Below, in pieces: positions 15,275 to 23,162 of a stretch of DNA of 27,034 bases. Location: positions 10,712 to 37,745 of the forward strand of contig JAFMKX010000007.1 of the NCBI GenBank assembly GCA_017852615.1. The letters are read 5' to 3'. The notes under the pieces are model-generated. The model ran no database searches and was not told the origin of the DNA. It worked only from the letters and a program-made list of their open reading frames with translations. Every line of letters starts with the position of its first letter. Positions within the stretch are counted from its first letter, which is position 1. Origin of the DNA: Pontimonas sp. (GTDB lineage Bacteria > Actinomycetota > Actinomycetes > Actinomycetales > Microbacteriaceae). Position numbers and translations under genes: made by a program.

Positions 15275-15904
15275 GTGGTGTCTGTGAGCGGCGAACACTA
15301 CTTTTCTCAAAACCCGGAAAGTGCTCTGCGCACCACGCCGCTTCAGCTCACCCTGCGTGGCCACCAGGTCACGCTCCGAAGCGCCAGTGGAACATTTAGT
15401 CCCGGCAGCTTGGATGCAGGGTCGGCAGTGTTGCTCAAATACGCGCCCCAGGTGCCCGCCAAGGGAACTTTCTTGGATATTGGATGCGGCTGGGGCCCCC
15501 TGGCTATTTCCTTGGCGCTCGAGGCGCCTGATGCCACGGTGGTGGGCGTTGATGTCAACGATCGAGCCCTGGAGACTGCCCGAGCTAACGCTGAGCACTT
15601 GGGCCTGAGCAACACACATTTTTCGCAGCCAGAAGGGGTGGACCCTGCCCTGAGCTTTGACCTGATCTGGTCTAATCCACCGATCCGTGTGGGCAAGGCC
15701 GAATTGCATCAGATTCTCGCAACCTGGTTACCGAGGCTTTCCCCAAAGGGCCAAGCGTGGCTCGTCGTGGCCAAACACCTGGGTGCTGATTCTTTGATTA
15801 CCTGGTTGAACTCTGGCGAACCGGGAGATTTCGATGCCGAACGTGTCGAAACGTCTAAGGGCTATCGCCTTATTCGGGTTACTAAATCTCTACCGTTGTC
15901 GTAA
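15275..15904 (+). CDS. Class I SAM-dependent methyltransferase, RsmC-like
   Basis: The 209-residue protein has SAM motif I FLDIGCGWGPLAISLAL (67-83), an acidic post-motif (GVDVNDRALE) and the NPPIRVGK motif (134-141) typical of the RsmC/RlmG branch, which methylates the exocyclic amine of guanosine in rRNA. It is a single-domain form lacking the inactive N-terminal domain of E. coli RsmC, as usual in actinobacteria. GTG codons at 15275, 15278 and 15284 are all possible starts; GGGAGAG at 15262-15268 fits the first best. Its last 23 bases overlap the end of dapF on the opposite strand. Confidence 0.88.
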   Translation: MVSVSGEHYFSQNPESALRTTPLQLTLRGHQVTLRSASGTFSPGSLDAGSAVLLKYAPQVPAKGTFLDIGCGWGPLAISLALEAPDATVVGVDVNDRALETARANAEHLGLSNTHFSQPEGVDPALSFDLIWSNPPIRVGKAELHQILATWLPRLSPKGQAWLVVAKHLGADSLITWLNSGEPGDFDAERVETSKGYRLIRVTKSLPLS

Positions 15905-16778
15905 AGACTAATTCGGCAGGCCCCGACAAGGTGATGTGTTCACCTTCTTCAGTGGCAAACATGCGAACACCCAAACTGCCGCCAGGCACGGAGACTTTCC
16001 AGTGGTGTGGCGCACCCTCACCAGCCCAGTGCCGGGTAGCCAAAGCTGCGGCCATAGCGCCAGTTCCACACGAGAGTGTCTCCCCCACACCTCGCTCAAA
16101 TACCCGCATAGAAATCATCCCCACGCCATCGACGACCATCGGATCCGCAGGGACAACAAACTCCACATTGGCCCCCTCGGGTGCGGGAGGGTCCAAAACC
16201 GGAGCGCTCGAGAGATCTAAGGCAGCAAGCTCTTCCATCGAAGCCAAGGCCACCACCACGTGGGGGTTGGGCACAGTAATCGCCAGGGACGGACGTGCCA
16301 CGTCAAGCCCGCGAGCGGTAACGAGGAATTCACCGGGAGAAAAACTCCACCGGCCCATATCGGCATGGAATTGACCTGAAGCGCTCTTCGTGACATCAAC
16401 AATGCCGGCTCTGGTAGCCACCGGCAAAGTATCGCCTGGCTCTAGGGTGACCAGTCCGGTGTCGAGCAGGTATTTCGCGAAAACACGCACTCCGTTTCCG
16501 CACATTTCTGAGAGCGAACCATCGGCATTGCGGTAATCCATAAACCACACTGCATCGGGTTCCACCTCGAGCAACGCTGCGACCTCCGGTGAACTAGCCG
16601 TGTGGGCAGCCCGGATAACGCCATCCGCTCCCACCCCGGTGTGCCGATTCGCGAGAAAACGGTAGGCCTCAGTGCCCAGGTCATACGAGTCATCGGGATC
16701 GGTAAACAACACGAAATCGTTTCCGGTCCCATGCCCCTTGGTGACCACCACACTCTGGGTCTTTTTCGCTCCTGCCAC
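15882..16778 (-). CDS. dapF: Diaminopimelate epimerase
   Basis: The 298-residue protein converts LL- to meso-diaminopimelate for lysine and peptidoglycan synthesis. The two catalytic cysteines are present: Cys93 in MCGNGVR and Cys237 in LSCGTGA, each in one of the two mirrored domains. The N-terminal GHGTGNDFV motif is also intact. The GTG at 16778 lies 9 bases after the miaA stop and is not preceded by a clear ribosome site; a GTG eight or nine codons later is an alternative. It is the last gene of the miaB-miaA-dapF unit, and its end overlaps the convergent methyltransferase gene. Confidence 0.96.
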   Translation of the reverse strand: MAGAKKTQSVVVTKGHGTGNDFVLFTDPDDSYDLGTEAYRFLANRHTGVGADGVIRAAHTASSPEVAALLEVEPDAVWFMDYRNADGSLSEMCGNGVRVFAKYLLDTGLVTLEPGDTLPVATRAGIVDVTKSASGQFHADMGRWSFSPGEFLVTARGLDVARPSLAITVPNPHVVVALASMEELAALDLSSAPVLDPPAPEGANVEFVVPADPMVVDGVGMISMRVFERGVGETLSCGTGAMAAALATRHWAGEGAPHHWKVSVPGGSLGVRMFATEEGEHITLSGPAELVFTTTVEI

Positions 16779-16787
16779 GACTACAGC

Positions 16788-17702
16788 TTACGCACTCAGA
16801 ATCGTGCGAACCGATGCGGCGAGAGCGCCATCATCGAAGGGATTAATCCAGGTAATGCTGTCATCGCGACGGAACCAGGACACTTGTCTCCTGGCAAAAC
16901 GCCTCGTCAACGCTTGTGTTTGCTCCACCGCTTCCTTCTGCTCCATCTCACCACGCAACACAGAAAGCGCTTGGTGATAACCAATAGCTTTCGACGCTGT
17001 GACACCGGATTCAATTCCCTGGGGAATCAGGCCCCGAACCTCGTCTAAGAGTCCCGTCTCCCACATGGTGACTACGCGCTGGTCCAAATCCACCACCAAT
17101 TCCTCCCGGGGTCGCTCTAATCCAAAAATACGCGTGGATTCCTGCCATGAACGACGCTCGGCATCCAGACCAGCACCAAATGGTTTGCCCGTGATTTCGA
17201 TTACTTCCAGGGCTCTAATCAGGCGCCGGGAGTTCTTAGGATCGATCGCTGCTGCGGCAAGTGGGTCTTTGGCGGCAAGCTCCGCTTGTAACGCTTGGGG
17301 GCCTTCCGTGGCCAAGCGAGCTTCTAACCCCGCTCTAATCGCGGGGTTGGTTCCGGGAAATTCAAACTCATAGAGCACAGAGGAGATATAGAGGCCTGAA
17401 CCTCCCACCAGAATGGGAATCACCCCACGGCTTTGGATTTCCCTGATACACGCTCGAGCAAGAGCCTGATAACTCGCGACCGTGGCTTCAACGCTCACCT
17501 CCCACACATCAAAGAGGTGATGCACTATCCCCCGGCGATCCTGAACCGATAATTTGGCCGTTCCAATATCCATGCCTCGATAGAGCTGCATGGCATCGGC
17601 ATTGACGATTTCGGCAGAAACTGACTCTTCAGCCAGCTTTTCCACCAGGGAGAGCGCCCAGGCGCTTTTTCCTGTGCCGGTGGCGCCCACCACGGCCACC
17701 AC
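16788..17702 (-). CDS. miaA: tRNA dimethylallyltransferase
   Basis: MiaA adds dimethylallyl to N6 of A37 in tRNAs reading UNN codons; MiaB, encoded just upstream, acts on the product. From the chosen GTG start the protein has 304 residues, with P-loop GATGTGKS (6-13), the NADAMQLYRG motif and GGSGLYISS. The reading frame stays open back to an ATG at 17873. That extension would overlap miaB by 124 bases and adds an Arg/Gly/Ser-rich segment unlike the family. GTG 17702 follows an AGG at good spacing and gives the usual family length; GTG 17699 is equally possible. Confidence 0.93.
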   Translation of the reverse strand: MVAVVGATGTGKSAWALSLVEKLAEESVSAEIVNADAMQLYRGMDIGTAKLSVQDRRGIVHHLFDVWEVSVEATVASYQALARACIREIQSRGVIPILVGGSGLYISSVLYEFEFPGTNPAIRAGLEARLATEGPQALQAELAAKDPLAAAAIDPKNSRRLIRALEVIEITGKPFGAGLDAERRSWQESTRIFGLERPREELVVDLDQRVVTMWETGLLDEVRGLIPQGIESGVTASKAIGYHQALSVLRGEMEQKEAVEQTQALTRRFARRQVSWFRRDDSITWINPFDDGALAASVRTILSA

Positions 17703-17749
17703 AGGGACCTGTGTGGCGGGTTGGGTGGCCAGGGCTTCGCCCGCAGCGC

Positions 17750-19303
17750 CTATGAGGGGCCTACTTTGAGTGTGGGCATGCCCAGATTCACCGCTCCCCC
17801 GGTTCCCCCAGGAGCGGTAGCGTCCGAAACGCCCGAGGGAACTCCGCAGCTTTCTTCTTGCCACCGATCCCAAGCATCCCCCGCCGGCGTGGCCCGAATG
17901 GTGAGATCCGGGTAATCGGCCAGGAGGAAGAACGGTTTGGCATCGGTGACTCGCGTGGTCACCACATCGCCTGGACGAGGTGGTGTCATGCCCTGAGGAA
18001 GCGAGAAGTGCACGAGACGACTATCTTTGGCTCGGCCTGAGAGCCTATTGCTGGCCTCGTCTTTGCGACCCTCATTGGTGGCCACGAGAACCTCGACCTC
18101 GGTACCAATCTGGGCTTTGTTTTCTTCCCACGAAATGCCATCTTGCAGGTTCATCAAACGCACATAGCGTTCAGAAACAACATCCTGAGGTACTTGGTCA
18201 GCCATCGTTGCCGCGGGCGTGCCGGGGCGAATTGAATACTGGTAGGTGAAGGCCATCGCAAACCGCGCCTGGGACACCAGGTCAAGCGTGTCCTGGAAGT
18301 CTTGCTCTGTTTCACCGGGGAAACCCACAATGATGTCGGTGGTAATCGCCGCGTGAGGAATCGCTTCCCGCACACGATCAAGAATCCCGAGGTATTTATC
18401 CCTGCGATAACTGCGCTTCATGGCCTTGAGGATCGCGTTGGAGCCAGACTGCAACGGCATGTGCAATTGGGGCATGACCTGGGGGGTTTCGGCCATCGCT
18501 TCGATGACGTCATCAGTGAAGGCCGCCGGATGCGGCGACATGAAACGGATTCGCTCCAGACCTGAAATAGAGCCCGCAGCTCGCAAAAGCTTTCCAAACG
18601 CGAGACGATCGCCAAATTCAATGCCGTAGGTATTGACGTTTTGACCCAGCAGCGTCACTTCCACCACACCATCGGCGACCAAGGCTTCTATTTCCGCAAG
18701 AATCTCTCCGGGGCGACGGTCTTTTTCTTTCCCTCGAAGGCTTGGGACAATACAAAACGTGCAGGTGTTATTACACCCCACCGAAATCGACACTAAACCG
18801 GAGTAGCTCGAATCGCGCTTGGTAGGAAGCGCTGAAGGGAAAGTCTCCAACGCCTCGAGAATCTCCACTTCAGCTTCGCCGTTGTGGCGAGAACGCTCGA
18901 GCAAGGCGGGCAGGGAACCCATGTTGTGGGTTCCAAAGACGACATCCACCCAGGGTGCCTTGTCAATTATCGTCGACTTGTCTTTCTGGGCAAGACATCC
19001 CCCTACCGCAATCTGCATCCCTGGCTGGGTGCGCTTAATTGCGGCGAGCTGACCGAGGTTTCCATAGAGCTTGTTATCGGCGTTTTCGCGCACGGCACAC
19101 GTGTTGATCACGACAACGTCCGCGGGACGTCCCGGCTCTGCTTTGATATAGCCCGCTGCTTCGAGCGAACCCGTCATGCGCTGCGAATCATGAACATTCA
19201 TCTGACAGCCAAAGGTGCGAACTTCGAATGTCCGCCCGTGGCTGGTATCCAGGGCAGCAATCATCGAGGCAACGTCGTTCCTCGTGTCCGCTTCGCTGGT
19301 CAT
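17750..19303 (-). CDS. miaB: tRNA-2-methylthio-N6-dimethylallyladenosine synthase
   Basis: The 517-residue radical-SAM methylthiotransferase adds a methylthio group to i6A37 of tRNA. The N-terminal UPF0004 domain has three cluster ligands (Cys33, Cys69, Cys103). The radical SAM domain carries CNNTCTFC (Cys177, Cys181, Cys184), and a TRAM domain lies at about 395-465. A C-terminal tail of about 50 residues follows TRAM. ATG 19303 is chosen over GTG 19309 because GGAGG (19315-19311) is 7 bases from the former and almost touching the latter. The ribosome site can pair with a CCTCC just upstream. miaA starts 47 bases after the stop. Confidence 0.96.
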   Translation of the reverse strand: MTSEADTRNDVASMIAALDTSHGRTFEVRTFGCQMNVHDSQRMTGSLEAAGYIKAEPGRPADVVVINTCAVRENADNKLYGNLGQLAAIKRTQPGMQIAVGGCLAQKDKSTIIDKAPWVDVVFGTHNMGSLPALLERSRHNGEAEVEILEALETFPSALPTKRDSSYSGLVSISVGCNNTCTFCIVPSLRGKEKDRRPGEILAEIEALVADGVVEVTLLGQNVNTYGIEFGDRLAFGKLLRAAGSISGLERIRFMSPHPAAFTDDVIEAMAETPQVMPQLHMPLQSGSNAILKAMKRSYRRDKYLGILDRVREAIPHAAITTDIIVGFPGETEQDFQDTLDLVSQARFAMAFTYQYSIRPGTPAATMADQVPQDVVSERYVRLMNLQDGISWEENKAQIGTEVEVLVATNEGRKDEASNRLSGRAKDSRLVHFSLPQGMTPPRPGDVVTTRVTDAKPFFLLADYPDLTIRATPAGDAWDRWQEESCGVPSGVSDATAPGGTGGAVNLGMPTLKVGPS

Positions 19304-19420
19304 GCTCACACCTCCATCCTAGGAGGACCGGCATGAGCAGGAAATGTGCCCTGAAAGCCAGGCTCCTCGCTCGGATAGAATTGGATGGCGCTCCAAGGCT
19401 TTAAGAAGAGAGGGGGAAAC

Positions 19421-20449
19421 GTGTCCGAGCACAGCGAAATTCCCCGCTCCGTGTCGCGAACGCTGAGGAAGATCGAATCCCGACCTGGAGTCCACAAACC
19501 CAGAGCCTTGATTCTCGCGAGTGACGCAACTCCCCTGCTCGACTGGGGGGACACCACTCTTCCCGTTGCTGTGGGCGGACTCACCAAACTTTTCACCATG
19601 GCGATGGTGCTTCGGGAGCTAGACCGAGGGGCCTTGACGCTCGAGACCCGAATAGGCGATGTGTTGCCAGAAGAAGCGATGTCGGGGCTGTGCGTCCTGG
19701 GTGGAATCGACCACAGTTCATCAATAACGATCGCCCACTTGCTCTCGCATCGCTCCGGTATTACTGATTACTTCACACCACCGGGCAAAAATACCCTCAG
19801 CCTCCTGCAACAAGTAACCCGCCAGGATCGGGCATGGTCTCTCGACCAAGCGCTAGAAATTTCCCGCCACTATTCCGGGAGGTTCATTCCTTCGGCGGAC
19901 CGGGCGCCAGAATACTCCGCAACGAATTACCTTCTTCTCGGGGCAATCCTGACCGAAACAACAGGGATGAGTTTCCCGGCACTGGTCAACTTGCGGATTG
20001 TGGGGCCCCTCAATCTCACCGGAACCTACGCGTTTAGCCACGACAGCTACGAAAAGTACTTCTCGATATCGCCGATTTATCAGGCAACCGAAGTGCTGAG
20101 GGCGCCCCAGGCTCTGGCTAGTTCAGCAGCGCACGGGTCGATGATTTCCACCGCATACGACGTCGCTACTTTTGTGAGCGCTCTCTGGGCAGGAAAACTG
20201 TGTGAACCCACCTGGCTGGGCGTCAGCGCCGACGAAGATGCCAAAACACGGCGAGCAGGCCTTGCTTCACTGGGGCTCACCGTAGCTAAGGGCACCCCGC
20301 CGCTGGTAGGAATGGGTAGCGATAATGGCGCCGCAACAGCCCTGAATCTCGACACCGGGGCCATCGGTTTTGCGACATCCAACCAACTCACCACCGCACG
20401 AGGATCGTTCGATGACCTCGCCGCCATCATGAGCGGCGTTTTAGCCTAA
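19421..20449 (+). CDS. Beta-lactamase-fold (serine hydrolase family) protein lacking catalytic motifs
   Basis: The 342-residue protein is recognisable as a class C beta-lactamase/esterase relative by the stretches TKLFTMAMVLRELDRGALTL, ITIAHLLSHRSGITDYF and TNYLLLGAILTETTG. The family's catalytic Ser-x-x-Lys reads Gly53-Leu-Thr-Lys56. The Tyr-x-Asn motif reads Tyr165-Ser-Ala167, and the third motif (usually His-x-Gly or Lys-Thr-Gly) reads GSDNGAA near residue 299. It is probably a non-catalytic binder. No signal peptide is seen. GTG 19421 is chosen for its AGAGAGGGGG ribosome site; ATG 19385 is the longer option. It is the only plus-strand gene within the core minus-strand block, and its end overlaps recX by 9 bases. 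Confidence 0.85.
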   Translation: MSEHSEIPRSVSRTLRKIESRPGVHKPRALILASDATPLLDWGDTTLPVAVGGLTKLFTMAMVLRELDRGALTLETRIGDVLPEEAMSGLCVLGGIDHSSSITIAHLLSHRSGITDYFTPPGKNTLSLLQQVTRQDRAWSLDQALEISRHYSGRFIPSADRAPEYSATNYLLLGAILTETTGMSFPALVNLRIVGPLNLTGTYAFSHDSYEKYFSISPIYQATEVLRAPQALASSAAHGSMISTAYDVATFVSALWAGKLCEPTWLGVSADEDAKTRRAGLASLGLTVAKGTPPLVGMGSDNGAATALNLDTGAIGFATSNQLTTARGSFDDLAAIMSGVLA

Positions 20450-21124
20450 AACCCTCGCTATGACCTCGCGCACTTCGGAGCCGCGATAACCCTTGCGGGC
20501 CAGAAAAGCCTCTAGACGACGCTTGGCCACCGCGTGGGTGAGACCCTGGAGCTTACGGGCTCGATCCGCCGCAACCTCTTCTAAGCGTTCGCTTTCTTCT
20601 TCCTCCCCTAAGGCAGCCAGTGCGGTCTCGATGACCTCACCCGAGAAAAGACGTTGACGTAGCTTGGAGGCCACCGCGTGACGCCCCATACCTTCTCTCA
20701 CCGCCCATTTTTCAACCAAATCGGCGGCAAGGGCATCATCATCAATGAGACCGGCTCGCATCAACCGGTCCATTTCCTCCTCAATGACATCCTGGGACAA
20801 TTCCTTGCCCGCTAAGCGTTTCTCAATCTCTGCCCGGGATTGCCCTCGAGTAGCTAGGGCATGCAGGGACACATTGTGCGCTTTTCTGAGGGCTTTGGGC
20901 GCCACCGGAGCTTCGGCAGGCGCGTCTGAGCTCTCGCGTGCCGGAGGCACCACAGGAGCGTTCACCACCTCCTCTGTTGCGGCACGAAGCGCCGTCACTA
21001 CTGCGTGGGTGTCTGGCTCGGGTGTGACATCAGCGCTACTGGAGGTTTCCCCCGTGCTGTGGCGGGCCACGGGGAACGCGATGATTTCCGCATCGCGTTC
21101 CCCCTTAGCGAAGGCCTGTGTCAT
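20441..21124 (-). CDS. recX: Regulatory protein RecX
   Basis: The 227-residue protein has its RecX helical repeats in residues about 85-227 (VSLHALATRGQSRAEIEKRLAGK; DDDALAADLVEKWA; RKGYRGSEVREVI). RecX binds RecA filaments and limits their activity. The first 80 residues are an Ala/Pro/Glu-rich, apparently disordered extension. It starts 3 bases after the recA stop, so the two are co-transcribed and probably coupled. Its stop overlaps the convergent beta-lactamase-fold gene. Confidence 0.94.
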   Translation of the reverse strand: MTQAFAKGERDAEIIAFPVARHSTGETSSSADVTPEPDTHAVVTALRAATEEVVNAPVVPPARESSDAPAEAPVAPKALRKAHNVSLHALATRGQSRAEIEKRLAGKELSQDVIEEEMDRLMRAGLIDDDALAADLVEKWAVREGMGRHAVASKLRQRLFSGEVIETALAALGEEEESERLEEVAADRARKLQGLTHAVAKRRLEAFLARKGYRGSEVREVIARVLG

Positions 21125-21127
21125 GAC

Positions 21128-22234
21128 CTAGGCGCCCACTACTTTGCGTTCTTTGATCTTGTCTTCCAGGGATTCCACTGGAGCACTGACCTCGCCGGTA
21201 GTTGCCGCTGCTACTTCCTCGGCGGGTACCGCTGCGAGTTGTCCCACACCGAGGGCGGCAAGAATCTTGCGTTCAATGTCGGCAGCGGTATCTGGGTTGT
21301 CCAAAAGATACTTCCGTGCGTTTTCTTTACCCTGGCCCAGCTGATCGCTGTCGTAGGTGTACCACGCACCGGACTTCTTGACGATGTCGTGCTCGACTCC
21401 AAAGTCAATCAAGCTTCCCTCGCGAGAAATACCGTGGCCATAGAGAATGTCGAATTCCGCTTGCTTGAAGGGCGGAGCCATCTTGTTCTTGACGACCTTG
21501 ACCCTGGTGCGGTTACCCACCGCATCGGTGCCCTCTTTCAAGGTTTCAATACGGCGAATGTCCAAACGCACCGAGGCGTAGAACTTGAGCGCCTTGCCAC
21601 CGGAGGTGGTCTCGGGGCTGCCGAAGAAGACACCAATCTTTTCGCGCAATTGGTTGATGAAAATCATGGTGGTTCCCGTTTGGTTGAGCCCACCGGTGAG
21701 CTTACGAAGCGCCTGAGACATCAAGCGGGCTTGCAAACCAACGTGGGTATCACCCATGTCGCCCTCAATTTCAGCACGAGGCACCAACGCGGCAACGGAG
21801 TCGATGACCACTAAGTCAACAGAACCCGAGCGGACCAACATGTCAGCAATCTCGAGAGCCTGCTCACCTGTGTCGGGCTGAGATACCAGCAGCTGGTCGA
21901 TATCAACACCGAGTGCCTTGGCGTATTCGGGGTCAAGAGCGTGCTCGGCATCAATAAAGGCGGCGATTCCACCGGACGCCTGCACATTGGCAATGGCGTG
22001 AAGCGTGACCGTGGTCTTACCGGAAGATTCAGGACCATAGATTTCAATAATGCGACCGCGAGGCAGTCCCCCTATACCCAGGGCAACATCCAATGCAATC
22101 GATCCTGTGGGAATTACGGCGACCGGAGCGCGTTCATCAGATCCCAGTCGCATGACTGACCCTTTTCCGAACTGGCGGTCAATTTGAGCTAAGGCGGCTT
22201 CTAGGGCCTTTTCTCTATCTGCAGATGTACTCAT
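21128..22234 (-). CDS. recA: Recombinase RecA
   Basis: The 368-residue protein is complete and without an intein. Walker A GPESSGKT is at 67-74, followed by the conserved FIDAEHALDPEYA and Walker B LVVIDSVAAL motifs and the DNA-binding loop region with GGLNQTGTTMIFINQLREKIG. It catalyses strand exchange and drives LexA self-cleavage. ATG 22234 has a GAGGAG site. A LexA box lies about 208 bases upstream, with a long leader containing two hairpins in between. recX follows by 3 bases. Confidence 0.98.
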   Translation of the reverse strand: MSTSADREKALEAALAQIDRQFGKGSVMRLGSDERAPVAVIPTGSIALDVALGIGGLPRGRIIEIYGPESSGKTTVTLHAIANVQASGGIAAFIDAEHALDPEYAKALGVDIDQLLVSQPDTGEQALEIADMLVRSGSVDLVVIDSVAALVPRAEIEGDMGDTHVGLQARLMSQALRKLTGGLNQTGTTMIFINQLREKIGVFFGSPETTSGGKALKFYASVRLDIRRIETLKEGTDAVGNRTRVKVVKNKMAPPFKQAEFDILYGHGISREGSLIDFGVEHDIVKKSGAWYTYDSDQLGQGKENARKYLLDNPDTAADIERKILAALGVGQLAAVPAEEVAAATTGEVSAPVESLEDKIKERKVVGA

Positions 22235-22283
22235 TGCGGTCTCCTCATTCTTGTTGTTTCCGGCTGCCTATCGGCTGTCGTCC

Positions 22284-22329
22284 TCCACCACGCCCCGTAA
22301 GGCCTGGGGTCTCTCGACAAGGCGGTGGA
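22284..22329 (-). other. Hairpin A in recA leader
   Basis: Outer arms TCCACC / GGTGGA enclose inner arms CCCC / GGGG. It lies 50-95 bases upstream of the recA start codon within the presumed leader. A regulatory role is inferred. Confidence 0.35.
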
Positions 22330-22353
22330 TGCGGGTAGCGGGGCTGAGCCTAG

Positions 22354-22392
22354 GTGGCACCGGGGACAACCCCTTCGGGTTATCGGTGCCAC
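22354..22392 (-). other. Two-tier hairpin B in recA leader
   Basis: A perfect 9-bp outer stem GTGGCACCG / CGGTGCCAC and an inner stem AACCC / GGGTT with a 4-base loop lie between the LexA box and recA. It could be a leader structure affecting recA expression, or a terminator for the clgR-DUF3046 unit lacking a T run. Confidence 0.45.
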
Positions 22393-22441
22393 TGTGGAAA
22401 AGACCCACTCACCTCATCTCTGTGGACGAGCGTAGCGCTAT

Positions 22442-22457
22442 TCGAACGAATATTCGA
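22442..22457. promoter_or_regulatory. LexA (SOS) box upstream of recA
   Basis: TCGAACGAATATTCGA matches the actinobacterial SOS box TCGAAC-N4-GTTCGA at every arm position but one. It lies 4 bases downstream of the DUF3046 stop codon and about 208 bases upstream of recA, the expected place for LexA control of recA-recX. Confidence 0.85.
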
Positions 22458-22461
22458 ATGA

Positions 22462-22698
22462 TTAGCGTGGCGTGTCGCCGGGGGCCACGGGAAGCCCAGC
22501 GCCGTGCCACCGGGCCGAGGGAACATCCATAGCCGAGCACAGCGCAAACCACACCTCGCGTGGGGCAACGCCCTGGGCAAGCGCTTCATTAGCGCTTTTG
22601 TTACCCAGTTCAACCATGACTAGATCGCGCAAGAGAGAACGGCCCTGGCTAGCTCCGAATTCTTCGTCTACGGCGATAAAGAATTCGCTTCGGGTCAC
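22462..22698 (-). CDS. DUF3046 domain protein
   Basis: The 78-residue protein matches the actinobacterial DUF3046 pattern: TRSEFFIAVDEEFG at the start, then LGNKSANEALAQGVAPREVWFALCSAMDVP. It is found next to recA or clgR in many actinobacteria; its function is unknown. The GTG at 22698 lies 9 bases after the clgR stop, so both are probably on one transcript. The recA LexA box lies immediately downstream. Confidence 0.9.
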   Translation of the reverse strand: MTRSEFFIAVDEEFGASQGRSLLRDLVMVELGNKSANEALAQGVAPREVWFALCSAMDVPSARWHGAGLPVAPGDTPR

Positions 22699-22707
22699 AC
22701 CAAGAAC

Positions 22708-23025
22708 CTAGCGAACCGCCAAGTCAGAATCGAATTGGGCTACCAATTCATCAGGCAAGGTATCGGGAACCGTGGAACTGGGTCCCATCTGCTCGAAGAC
22801 CGACAACCGATCTCCTACCTCGTGAAGAATGTCCGACAGGGGCATATCGAGAGCCTCGGCGATAGAAGCAAGAATTTCACTCGATGCCTCTTTTTGTCCG
22901 CGCTCTACTTCGCTCAAATAACCCAGCGCAACATTGGCGCGGGACGAAATTTGGCGCAGCGTGGCACCCTTTTGCTGGCGGAAGTCGCGAAGAACATCGC
23001 CTATTTCGTGTCTCATTAACACCAT
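22708..23025 (-). CDS. clgR: Helix-turn-helix regulator, ClgR type
   Basis: The 105-residue protein has an XRE helix-turn-helix (about residues 8-65, ATLRQISSRANVALGYLSEVERGQKEASSEIL) of the ClgR family. In actinobacteria ClgR activates clp protease genes and some DNA-repair genes under stress. Its place just after the cinA gene and before recA is the standard one for clgR. ATG 23025 is supported by GAGGAGGT 5 bases upstream; ATG 23016 is too far from it. The C-terminal 35 residues are short and acidic. The 137-base upstream spacer shows an imperfect CACAAC / GTTGTG inverted repeat but no clear ClgR box. Confidence 0.9.
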   Translation of the reverse strand: MVLMRHEIGDVLRDFRQQKGATLRQISSRANVALGYLSEVERGQKEASSEILASIAEALDMPLSDILHEVGDRLSVFEQMGPSSTVPDTLPDELVAQFDSDLAVR

Positions 23026-23162
23026 GGGGCACCTCCTCTATCTGTCGTTACTACTAACTGATGATTATTACCTTATCCACAACTACCCCCACGTGAGCAG
23101 AGAAAATGCTGTGGTTGTGCTGAATGTAACGACGCTGCCTCGGTTTTTATTCCCGAGCTCGC

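Noticed and set aside
17703..17873. N-terminal extension of miaA up to ATG 17873
   Set aside because: It would overlap miaB by 124 bases and adds an Arg/Gly/Ser-rich segment not found in MiaA; GTG 17702 gives the family length with a usable ribosome site.
21005..21814. 269-codon plus-strand open frame opposite recA and recX
   Set aside because: It lies across two conserved genes in antisense, and its composition is that of a shadow frame.
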